Assembly: GCA_905211265.1 (NCBI GenBank)
Contig: CAJMAC010000001.1
Span: 76,255-140,254, forward strand
Origin: an uncultured Eubacteriales bacterium
Lineage (GTDB): Bacteria; Bacillota_I; Bacilli_A; RF39; UBA660
Direction of reading: 5' to 3'
DNA length: 64,000 bases
Made by a program: the position numbers and the translations under genes. Below the pieces are notes generated by a model. That model was given only the letters and a program-made list of their open reading frames with translations, ran no database searches and had not been told where the DNA came from. Within the stretch, counting starts at the first letter, position 1. The number at the start of each line of letters is the position of its first letter. This document shows positions 1-7,324 of this stretch, piece after piece.

Positions 1-23
1 CTTACTTTTTTCATTTTTTTCAT
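1..23 (-). CDS. Start of a gene running off the left edge (partial)
   Basis: Only the first codons are inside the window. Two in-frame ATG codons (positions 23-21 and 14-12) are followed by lysine codons, giving MKKMKKV, a typical start of a signal peptide or membrane protein. A purine-rich GGAAAGGAA stretch lies just upstream and a strong promoter reads toward it from 82-109. Nothing can be said about function. It may also be an accidental ORF. Confidence 0.35.
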
Positions 24-81
24 TTCCTTTCCCCCATTCCAAGCGAAAAAAGTCAAATACTCTCCTCACTGTTGACTTACT

Positions 82-109
82 ATTATACATTAAATTATTC
101 TTTTGTCAA
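82..109 (-). promoter_or_regulatory. Sigma-A type promoter reading left
   Basis: On the minus strand a perfect -35 TTGACA (109-104) and a perfect -10 TATAAT (87-82) are separated by 16 bases. It points toward the gene that leaves the window at base 1. Confidence 0.7.
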
Positions 110-157
110 GCACTTTATAGGAAAATCATACACTTGTATTATAAAAATAAATAAAAA

Positions 158-182
158 AATATTACTTAAAAAAGTAATATTT
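158..182 (-). terminator. Rho-independent terminator after the M23 peptidase
   Basis: Inverted repeat AATATTACTT / AAGTAATATT with an A/T-only loop, followed on the minus strand by a T run. It starts inside the stop codon region of the M23 peptidase gene. Confidence 0.7.
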
Positions 183-1344
183 ATCTATAAAAGAATTCTT
201 TACTATCATAATAAACTACCGGAAATTTTAATATATTTCTTGCATCAATGGCATTATCATTAAATTCATCAGTAGATATATAATATCCTTCACTTACTCC
301 AAAATGTAAATGTTCCCCTTTACTACATCTATCATAACCACCAAATAATGTTGAGGTACTTTTTCCTCCCATTAAACCAATAATAGTATTTTCATCTACA
401 ACTTGTCCTAATTTAACTTTTATTTCAAGCAAATGCATATAAACAGTAGTATACTTTTTACCATTTACATTATGATAAATATAAATGGTATTACCTCCAC
501 ATCTATATTTAGCAAGTAATGCCACTACTCCTTTTGAAGCAGCATAAACATTATCTCCTTCACTTCCACAGTCTAAATCTATTCCATAATGCCCGCCAAG
601 TTCTTCATAATCACTTCTTACTTTATTACCAGTAAAATCGCTAGTAACACATCCCTTTTCCAATGGATAATACCATAAAGAAGTTAAAGGAATATTTTCA
701 CATGAATTAATATCTTGATATAATCCACATCCAATACTTTTATAATATTTTATTTTTTCTTTTAGACTTAAAATATCTTCTTCAATACTAGCACCTTCAA
801 TATTATTATTATTTACTCTATAAATATTATATTTTTCTATATATAATTTACGTTGTTTATCTAATTCATCATACTTATTAACTAATTCTTGTGTATCATT
901 ATTTAACTTATCAATTAATTCTAGTGTATCATTAATTAAATTACTATTATATTCACTTAATTGATTAATAATACCATATTTATAAATAAATTCAGTAACA
1001 GTATTTGAGTCAAATATATATTCTAAATAAGCATTAGATAATCCTGATAATTGTAAAAATTTTAAATATTCATTTGTTTCTAATTTCTTTTGTTCTAATA
1101 AATCTTGATAACTATTAATTAATTCTTCTTTTTCTTTAATTTTATTTTTAATATCATTTTTTATTATATCAATATCCATTATTTCATAAGTTAAATTAGA
1201 TAATTCACTACTAGATAATTTATTACTATTTAAACTTTCTAAATATCTTAATTTTTCTTCTAAATCATTAATAGTAACTCCATATACATTATTAGGTATA
1301 AATAAAATTAATAGTATTAATATTTTAAATAACTTCTTATACAT
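181..1344 (-). CDS. Secreted M23 peptidase with coiled-coil N-terminus (murein hydrolase or activator)
   Basis: The protein of 387 aa starts with a signal peptide (MYKKLFKILILLILFIPNNVYG). About 200 residues rich in Lys, Glu, Leu and Asn follow and look coiled-coil. The C-terminal domain is M23: the zinc motif HYGIDLD (H-x3-D) and the downstream HLHFG are both present, so the metal site looks intact. The family either cuts peptidoglycan cross-bridges or, in EnvC-like members, activates amidases. The coiled coil followed by M23 resembles EnvC and the PcsB/CwlO type of division-linked protein. It acts outside the membrane. It is a single gene with its own terminator. Exact substrate not known. 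Confidence 0.85.
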   Translation of the reverse strand: MYKKLFKILILLILFIPNNVYGVTINDLEEKLRYLESLNSNKLSSSELSNLTYEIMDIDIIKNDIKNKIKEKEELINSYQDLLEQKKLETNEYLKFLQLSGLSNAYLEYIFDSNTVTEFIYKYGIINQLSEYNSNLINDTLELIDKLNNDTQELVNKYDELDKQRKLYIEKYNIYRVNNNNIEGASIEEDILSLKEKIKYYKSIGCGLYQDINSCENIPLTSLWYYPLEKGCVTSDFTGNKVRSDYEELGGHYGIDLDCGSEGDNVYAASKGVVALLAKYRCGGNTIYIYHNVNGKKYTTVYMHLLEIKVKLGQVVDENTIIGLMGGKSTSTLFGGYDRCSKGEHLHFGVSEGYYISTDEFNDNAIDARNILKFPVVYYDSKEFFYR

Positions 1345-1424
1345 AATTCCCCCATAATACCTTTTTATACCTTTTGTAATTAATATTTATTATAAAATAA
1401 ATAGAATAAAAAGTCTACAAAAAA

Positions 1425-1440
1425 AGTATCAAAAGATACT
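1425..1440 (-). terminator. Terminator of the metal-efflux operon
   Basis: Perfect hairpin AGTATC-TTTT-GATACT on the minus strand followed by seven Ts. The stem overlaps the TAG stop of the P-type ATPase gene. Confidence 0.8.
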
Positions 1441-3283
1441 ATTTTTTTAAAATTCTAAGAGCATTAAGAATAGCAAGCACAGATACTCCAACATCAGAAA
1501 ATACTGCTGACCACATTGTAACAATACCTAACATAGATAATATTAATACAATAATCTTAACACTTATAGCAAATAAAATATTTTCTTTTACTATTTTCAT
1601 AGTTTTCTTAGATATGTCTATAGCATCAGCAATTTTTGATATTTCGTCAGTCATAATAACAACATCTGCAGCTTCAATAGCAGCATCACTTCCAATTCCT
1701 CCCATTGCTACACCAATATCAGATAATGCAAGTACTGGAGCATCATTTATTCCATCTCCAATAAATAATAATTTATCTTCATTACTTTTTTCTTTTATTA
1801 AATCTTCAACAATTTTAACTTTATCTTGTGGTAATAACTCTGAATAATAACCATCAAGTTTTAATTCATTATAAACATTTTTACTTATTTCATCTTTATC
1901 ACCAGTTAACATAATAATTTTATTTATATTATTAATTTTAAATAATTTTATTGCTTTATAAGAATCATCTTTAATTTTATCAGATATACCAATATATCCA
2001 GAATATTTATTGTCAATTGCAACATATATAATTGTACCAATAAAACTACTCTTTTTAAATTTAATTTTATATTCATTCATTAATTTTTCATTACCTACTA
2101 AAATATCTTTACCTTCTATTTTAGCATATACACCTTTACCAGATATTTCTTTAGTATCAGTAATTTTCTTAGTATTAATTTTTTTATCATAACTATTCTT
2201 TAAAGATAAAGATATTGGATGATTAGAAAAACTTTCAGCATAAGTAGCATACTTTAATAACTCATCTTTTGATATATCTACCGGGCTTATTTCTTGGACT
2301 TCAAATACCCCTTCAGTTAAAGTACCTGTTTTATCACATACAATAACATTTACATTACTTAAAGCTTCTAAATAATTACTTCCTTTTACTAATACACCAA
2401 TTTGACTAGAAGATCCAAGTCCAGCAAAAAAACTTAAAGGAATAGAAACAACTAAAGCACAAGGACAAGAAACTACTAAAAATGATAATGCTCTATATAT
2501 CCATATACTAAAACTTTGATTTAATATTAACGATGGAAATATTGCTAATATTACTGCAATTATTACTACTGTCGGAGTATAATATTTAGCAAACTTAGAA
2601 ATAAAATTTTCTGAATTAGATTTTCTACTACTAGCATTTTCTACTAAATCTAATATTTTACTAACCGTAGAATTATTAAAGTTTTTAGTAACTTTAATTT
2701 TAAGTATACCATCATTATTTATACATCCACTTAATACTTCGTCATTAACACTAACTCTTCTTGGAACTGATTCACCAGTTAAAGCAAGAGTATTTAACAT
2801 TGAAGTTCCTTCAACCACTATTCCATCAAGAGGTATTTTTTCTCCAGGTTTAACTAAAATTATTTCACCAACTTTAACTAAAGTAGGATTAATTTTAATA
2901 TGTTTATCTTCCCTAATAACATTAGCATAATCAGGCCTAATATCCATTAACTCTATAATTGACTTTCTCGATTTATTAACAGCATAATCTTGAAATAATT
3001 CACCAATTTGATAAAACAACATAACAGTTACAGCTTCAGCAAGTTCATTAATACATATCGCACCAATGGTAGCAAATGCCATAAGAAAATTTTCATCAAA
3101 TATTCTACCTCTTTTAATATTTTTTATTGCTTTTAAAAGTATATCATAACCTATTACTAAATAAGATACACCAAATAATATAATACTAACAATATTATTA
3201 ACATTTTTAAGTATTACTGCAATAATTAGTAAAATACTAGACCATATTATTCTATATAATTTTTCTTTCATCTTCTTATTCAT
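1439..3283 (-). CDS. cadA: Heavy-metal P1B-type ATPase (CadA/ZntA-like), without an attached HMA domain
   Basis: Efflux pump for soft divalent metals (Cd, Zn, Pb by family), in the cytoplasmic membrane. The 614 aa contain N-terminal membrane helices, the CPC transport motif (SCPCALV), the phosphorylation site DKTGTLT, the HP motif (SNHPIS) and the hinge GDGINDAP. Usual CadA proteins carry one or two N-terminal HMA domains; here the chain starts directly at the first helix and the HMA domain is the separate upstream gene, whose stop overlaps this start by one base (TAATG). A CadC-type repressor heads the operon, which supports Cd/Zn/Pb rather than Cu. The gene ends in TAG, showing that TAG is a stop in this genome. 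Confidence 0.9.
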   Translation of the reverse strand: MNKKMKEKLYRIIWSSILLIIAVILKNVNNIVSIILFGVSYLVIGYDILLKAIKNIKRGRIFDENFLMAFATIGAICINELAEAVTVMLFYQIGELFQDYAVNKSRKSIIELMDIRPDYANVIREDKHIKINPTLVKVGEIILVKPGEKIPLDGIVVEGTSMLNTLALTGESVPRRVSVNDEVLSGCINNDGILKIKVTKNFNNSTVSKILDLVENASSRKSNSENFISKFAKYYTPTVVIIAVILAIFPSLILNQSFSIWIYRALSFLVVSCPCALVVSIPLSFFAGLGSSSQIGVLVKGSNYLEALSNVNVIVCDKTGTLTEGVFEVQEISPVDISKDELLKYATYAESFSNHPISLSLKNSYDKKINTKKITDTKEISGKGVYAKIEGKDILVGNEKLMNEYKIKFKKSSFIGTIIYVAIDNKYSGYIGISDKIKDDSYKAIKLFKINNINKIIMLTGDKDEISKNVYNELKLDGYYSELLPQDKVKIVEDLIKEKSNEDKLLFIGDGINDAPVLALSDIGVAMGGIGSDAAIEAADVVIMTDEISKIADAIDISKKTMKIVKENILFAISVKIIVLILSMLGIVTMWSAVFSDVGVSVLAILNALRILKK

Positions 3284-3507
3284 TATAATTCCTCTATACT
3301 AGCATCAGGTTCATTATTACTAACAGTTTTATTAATCATATTAACAGCATTATTATAATCACTTTCCATACATTCAAAATTTATTTTTTGTGTCATAAAG
3401 TTAACACTAACATTACTAATAATATCAATTTTATTTAAGTTTCTTTCTAACTCTAATGCACAATTAGCACAATCTAATCCAACAATTTTTAACTTATAAC
3501 TATTCAT
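3283..3507 (-). CDS. Free-standing HMA metal-binding domain protein
   Basis: A 74-aa single-domain protein of the heavy-metal-associated family, with the metal-binding loop GLDCANCALE (CxxC). It ends with an acidic tail. It can act as a metallochaperone or as the detached N-terminal domain of the next gene's ATPase, whose start codon it overlaps. In relatives this domain is usually fused to the pump, so this is a split arrangement. There is no sign of a sequencing frameshift: the stop and start codons are properly coupled. Confidence 0.85.
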   Translation of the reverse strand: MNSYKLKIVGLDCANCALELERNLNKIDIISNVSVNFMTQKINFECMESDYNNAVNMINKTVSNNEPDASIEEL

Positions 3508-3521
3508 AAATATCCTTCTTT

Positions 3522-3884
3522 CTATCTTTTATGATTAATATGTTCTAATCCTACTTCAAATAATTTAACTATATGTTCATCATCCAAAGTATAATATACT
3601 TCTTTACCTATTTTTTCACATTTTACTACACCACTTCTTCTTAAAGTAGCAAGTTGATGAGATACTGCAGACTTAGTCATATTAAGTACATTAGCAATAT
3701 CACATACACACAATTTTCTTTTATCTAAAGCAAATAATATCTTACATCTTGTAGTATCACCGATTAATTTAAATAAATCTGCTAAATTATTAAATATAAA
3801 ATTATCAGGCATATCTTTAATTACATCTTTTACCATATCTTCATGTATAATATTACAATCACATATAAATTCATTCTTAGACAT
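3522..3884 (-). CDS. cadC: ArsR/SmtB-family metal-sensing repressor (CadC-like)
   Basis: A winged-helix repressor of 120 aa. The alpha-3 helix carries the metal-site motif KLCVCDIA, and an N-terminal cysteine pair (ICDC) completes a CadC-type Cd/Pb/Zn thiolate site. The DNA-reading helix follows (MTKSAVSHQLATL). I place the start at the ATG preceded at 5 bases by GGAGG; an ATG ten codons upstream has no ribosome site and lies inside the operator. The gene heads an operon with the HMA protein and the ATPase. A perfect inverted repeat at the promoter is its likely binding site, giving autoregulation relieved by metal. Confidence 0.88.
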   Translation of the reverse strand: MSKNEFICDCNIIHEDMVKDVIKDMPDNFIFNNLADLFKLIGDTTRCKILFALDKRKLCVCDIANVLNMTKSAVSHQLATLRRSGVVKCEKIGKEVYYTLDDEHIVKLFEVGLEHINHKR

Positions 3885-3894
3885 ATTAACCTCC

Positions 3895-3951
3895 ATAGTT
3901 GAGTATTTATTCAACTATATTCATTATATAAAATATTATGCTATTTGTCAA
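3895..3951 (-). promoter_or_regulatory. cad promoter with CadC-type operator
   Basis: On the minus strand, TTGACA (3951-3946), a 17-base spacer and TATAAT (3928-3923) form a consensus promoter. Just downstream, 3918-3895 is a perfect 8-base inverted repeat, ATAGTTGA and TCAACTAT with an 8-base A/T centre. It covers the expected transcription start and the leader up to the ribosome site. The layout matches ArsR/CadC operators, where the repressor blocks polymerase until metal binds. Confidence 0.8.
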
Positions 3952-3968
3952 TATTTTTTATACAAAAT

Positions 3969-3990
3969 AAAAGCACCATATGATGCTTTT
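3969..3990 (-). terminator. Terminator after the CotD-like gene
   Basis: Hairpin AAAAGCATC / GGTGCTTTT (one G-T pair) followed on the minus strand by ATTTTG. It lies between the CotD-like gene and the cad promoter. Confidence 0.65.
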
Positions 3991-3992
3991 AT

Positions 3993-4337
3993 CTACCTAA
4001 AATTACAACAACTTCCACATTGTACATTACTAACAACATTCTCTTCACTGCAAGTATATCTTGGTTGATAAGTATGTCTATAAATATGGTTATTGATAAT
4101 CTTAGTATTTATTGGACAAACATGTGGTACTTCATGATAAATATTTCTATAAACACATCTTTCTCTTGGAGTTTCAATAATAGGACTAGACATCATTCCC
4201 ATTGAACTACCTCCCATATTATTATCCATTACATTAGTATTTGTGTTTGTATTAGTATTAACATTTTGATTAATAATATTGATATCAATATCATTATCCA
4301 AAGGCATTTGTCTTAAATTATCATTGTTACAAAACAT
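3993..4337 (-). CDS. Small Asn/Met-rich protein with CotD-like His/Cys pattern
   Basis: 114 aa. The first half is low-complexity, with an Asn-Thr repeat and a Met/Gly/Ser patch. The second half has spaced His, Tyr and Cys residues (HEVPHVCP, NNHIYRHTYQPRY, CGSCC), which recall the CotD family of spore-coat proteins. That family is cross-linked into the inner spore coat in Bacillus. Whether this organism sporulates cannot be told from the window, so a general extracellular or envelope role is also possible. It has its own terminator. Assignment is from the residue pattern only. Confidence 0.45.
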   Translation of the reverse strand: MFCNNDNLRQMPLDNDIDINIINQNVNTNTNTNTNVMDNNMGGSSMGMMSSPIIETPRERCVYRNIYHEVPHVCPINTKIINNHIYRHTYQPRYTCSEENVVSNVQCGSCCNFR

Positions 4338-4418
4338 TTTTAATCCCCCTATCTGTTTTATAATATGAATTATTTAAAGATATTGATAGTGTTAAAGTCT
4401 AATCTTATAAATTATACT

Positions 4419-5111
4419 TTAAATAAATATTCTTTGTTTTATTTCATTAATTAATTTTCTATTAAAAGAAATAATATATAAAATTAAACCAATAATTGTA
4501 ATAGGTAAAATAGCATATATAGACCAATTTATAACAACTTTTTCATATTTAAACATATCTATACATGCTTCAATTATTAAAAGTATTATAGAAATAAACG
4601 AAAATGCAATAGAAAATCTTCTTAATAAATTATACTTCTTTTTTTCTAATACAAACACACATAATACAATATATATCCATATTATAAATATAAAAGGACA
4701 AACTAAATATAAAAACCAATGTAATCCATTATTTAAATATGCAATTACAAAAATTAATGTTTCAGTAGTAAGTAAATCAATAAACAATGGTATAAATTTA
4801 TTTTTAAATAAAATAAATGATAGTTTAGAATTTAATGACAAACTAGAAACAATTACATAAATACTCCATGTAATATCTCCAGTAAATACTATATCACATA
4901 AAACAGTAATAATAGTAGCACATAATAAAACTGTTGTTATTAATTCACATAAAAATTTTTTATTTATTTCTTTATGCTTTTCTACTACTTGACTATATAC
5001 AGGAATAAAATCATTATTTAAATTATTAGGATTTATTACCATTGTATTACATAAAGGGCAAACCTTTTCAGATTGTTTTAATTTAACACCACAATTAACA
5101 CAATAACTCAT
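4419..5111 (-). CDS. Zinc-ribbon membrane protein, partner of the acyltransferase
   Basis: 230 aa. The first 25 residues form a zinc ribbon (CVNCGVKL, then CPLCN). A short linker and about six hydrophobic helices follow. It matches my memory of a domain of unknown function (DUF6320 type) found next to acetyltransferase-like genes in gut Bacillota. Its ATG overlaps the stop of the acyltransferase gene upstream, so the two are translationally coupled and probably work together. Function unknown; a membrane anchor or transport partner for the acylated product is only a guess. Confidence 0.6.
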   Translation of the reverse strand: MSYCVNCGVKLKQSEKVCPLCNTMVINPNNLNNDFIPVYSQVVEKHKEINKKFLCELITTVLLCATIITVLCDIVFTGDITWSIYVIVSSLSLNSKLSFILFKNKFIPLFIDLLTTETLIFVIAYLNNGLHWFLYLVCPFIFIIWIYIVLCVFVLEKKKYNLLRRFSIAFSFISIILLIIEACIDMFKYEKVVINWSIYAILPITIIGLILYIISFNRKLINEIKQRIFI

Positions 5112-6388
5112 TATAACCTCCGATTACTTTCTATTAAAACAGGTACACCCATTTTAATTAAATTAGTAAATAATATTCTTTCAAAATCTGCTTCTTTTAT
5201 TTTTCTTGTTATAGTTAAATATACATTACCATTATAACCTATCATTGCCGAAGAAGAAGGTTTCCCTCTAGATTTACCAATTAAAAATCCTACTTCTAAA
5301 ACATACTTACTAACTTCTTTAGGTAAATCAATATTACCCAAATTAGATAAAGTACAAGAACAATATCTATCACCCATCATTTTTTCAGTAAATGACATTA
5401 TATATTTTTTTATAAACATAGGCAATAATCTAATAAAATAATTTCTAGTTATTTTTACATTAGCACTTATCTTAGAATTTAAAACCTTTTCTGTTAAATT
5501 AAGTTCCATAGAATTTTTTATTATTTTTATTATTTCTTCTAAAGAATAATTACCATATATTGGTTTTATCCCAATATTTATATAAGAAGAAAAATTTCTC
5601 ATAGTTTTACTTTCATAATAATTTCTTAAATTAACTGGAATAGATACTTTTATTTGTTTATTATTTTTTTTACTATCCATATTATATAACTCTTGAATAG
5701 CTAAAATATGTAAAGACGCAATCAAACAAGTAATAGTACAATTATATTTCTTTGTAATTTTTTTTAAATCCTCTATATTTATTATACCAGTAATAACATT
5801 TAGTTCATCATCATTAATTAGTGTTCCTTTATAATGATATGCAGGTTTTTCATGGAGTAATTTACCTATTCCTCTTGCATATTTTTTAAAATCATCATTA
5901 TATTCATCATTAGTTACTTTATCTTTTGGATTTAAAACATAATTATTATATGTTATATTAATCTTATATTTTAATTTAATATACTCTCCCACTAATGTTG
6001 ATAAAAATTTAATCGCACCAGTACCATCAGTCAATGCATGAAAGAATTCAACTGATATTCTATTTTCGTAATACCTAACTCTAAATAAATAATTTCTATG
6101 GTTTTTAAATTTAATTCTTAACATAGGATTATTATAATCTTTTTCTATTAATGGATTTTCATTTATTCGTTTAAAATAACACCAAAAAAGTCCTTGTTTT
6201 AATTTATATTTAAAAGAAGGAAATCGATTTATTACATTGTTTAAAGCTATTTGCAATATATCACAATCAATTTTATCATTTAAACTCATAGTAACACGAA
6301 ACATTGCAGCATATTTTCTTGATAAAGTTGAAGGATATATAGTTCCCGCATTATCCAATTTTAACCAATCAGGTGTTTTTTCTTTCAT
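5111..6388 (-). CDS. Condensation-domain-like CoA acyltransferase (alcohol acetyltransferase type)
   Basis: A 425-aa protein of the CoA-dependent acyltransferase superfamily (chloramphenicol acetyltransferase, PapA and NRPS condensation fold). The active-site motif is FHALTDGTGA, an HxxxDG signature with the catalytic His at about residue 115. Family members move an acyl group from CoA to a hydroxyl or amine. No carrier-protein or NRPS genes lie nearby, so the acceptor is unknown. It is the first gene of a two-gene operon with the zinc-ribbon membrane protein, and a clear AAGGAG ribosome site precedes the start. Confidence 0.65.
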   Translation of the reverse strand: MKEKTPDWLKLDNAGTIYPSTLSRKYAAMFRVTMSLNDKIDCDILQIALNNVINRFPSFKYKLKQGLFWCYFKRINENPLIEKDYNNPMLRIKFKNHRNYLFRVRYYENRISVEFFHALTDGTGAIKFLSTLVGEYIKLKYKINITYNNYVLNPKDKVTNDEYNDDFKKYARGIGKLLHEKPAYHYKGTLINDDELNVITGIINIEDLKKITKKYNCTITCLIASLHILAIQELYNMDSKKNNKQIKVSIPVNLRNYYESKTMRNFSSYINIGIKPIYGNYSLEEIIKIIKNSMELNLTEKVLNSKISANVKITRNYFIRLLPMFIKKYIMSFTEKMMGDRYCSCTLSNLGNIDLPKEVSKYVLEVGFLIGKSRGKPSSSAMIGYNGNVYLTITRKIKEADFERILFTNLIKMGVPVLIESNRRL

Positions 6389-6401
6389 ATTAAAACTCTC
6401 C

Positions 6402-7259
6402 TTAATTTATATCAAATCCTCTAATATTTTCATAATTAGTTATTATTAATTCTTCAACCTTACCTCTTTTTTTACCATTAGCGTTAATATTTCTTTTAGC
6501 CTCAATTGTATAAATATGATAACCTTTATATAGTTCATTAACTAAAATAGTACTATGATTAGATAACATAACATATACACCTTTTTTATCTAATTCCTTA
6601 AATACTCTTGCTAATCTAGTTTGTTCACTTTTATCAAATCCCGTTTCAGTATAACTAGTAAATGATTTAGTGTCAGAGTCATATGGAGGATCAAAATATA
6701 CAAAATCTCCCTTTTTAGCATCCTTAACTGCTTCTTCAAAATCAACACTTAATATCTTAACATCATTCATTGTTAAATAATTACTTACAGTTATTAAATT
6801 ACTACCTTCATAAGTATTTACATGTGTTTTTTTACCAAAAGGTACATTAAATTCATTTTTACTATTTACCCTATAAAGACCATTAAAACAAGCCTTATTT
6901 AAATATATAGTTCTAGCAGCCCTAGTATAATCAGATAATCTATTAAAAGCTGTTTTACTCCTATCTTTATTTCTAATATTATAATAGAATTCTTCACTAT
7001 GTTTAGTTTCATAACTATTTAATAAATTACACATTTTCTTAAATTTTTCTTCATTACATAAAACATTATATACATTCATTAATTCTTCATTTGAATCATT
7101 AATTACTGCTTTTTTTGGTGAAAGTTCAAAAAGTAAAGCTCCTCCTCCTACAAAAGGTTCATAATATGTATCAAATTCATCAGGTACATATTTTAATAAT
7201 TCATTAATTACTTGTCTTTTACCTCCAGCCCATTTAACAAATGGTTTACCTTTTATCAT
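6402..7259 (-). CDS. dam: DNA adenine-N6 methyltransferase, Dam/D12 class
   Basis: A 285-aa class D12 enzyme. It has the SAM-binding start KWAGGKRQ, the FVGGGALLFEL motif and the catalytic DPPYDS motif. Dam and DpnII-type members methylate adenine in GATC. No restriction endonuclease gene is next to it, so it looks like a solitary methylase. It lies directly downstream of mutS on the same strand with about 65 bases between them. In Proteobacteria Dam marks strands for MutS/MutL repair, but Bacillota normally do not use it that way. The recognition site is inferred from the family. Confidence 0.85.
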   Translation of the reverse strand: MIKGKPFVKWAGGKRQVINELLKYVPDEFDTYYEPFVGGGALLFELSPKKAVINDSNEELMNVYNVLCNEEKFKKMCNLLNSYETKHSEEFYYNIRNKDRSKTAFNRLSDYTRAARTIYLNKACFNGLYRVNSKNEFNVPFGKKTHVNTYEGSNLITVSNYLTMNDVKILSVDFEEAVKDAKKGDFVYFDPPYDSDTKSFTSYTETGFDKSEQTRLARVFKELDKKGVYVMLSNHSTILVNELYKGYHIYTIEAKRNINANGKKRGKVEELIITNYENIRGFDIN

Positions 7260-7324
7260 TATTTCACTTCCTTAAACATCATAACATAATAAAATTATAC
7301 CAAATTATAAAGAAAAAGAAAATA

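Noticed and set aside
72..263. 63-aa plus-strand ORF over the left edge
   Set aside because: It covers a promoter, a terminator and the end of the M23 gene, has no ribosome site, and is AT-rich noise.
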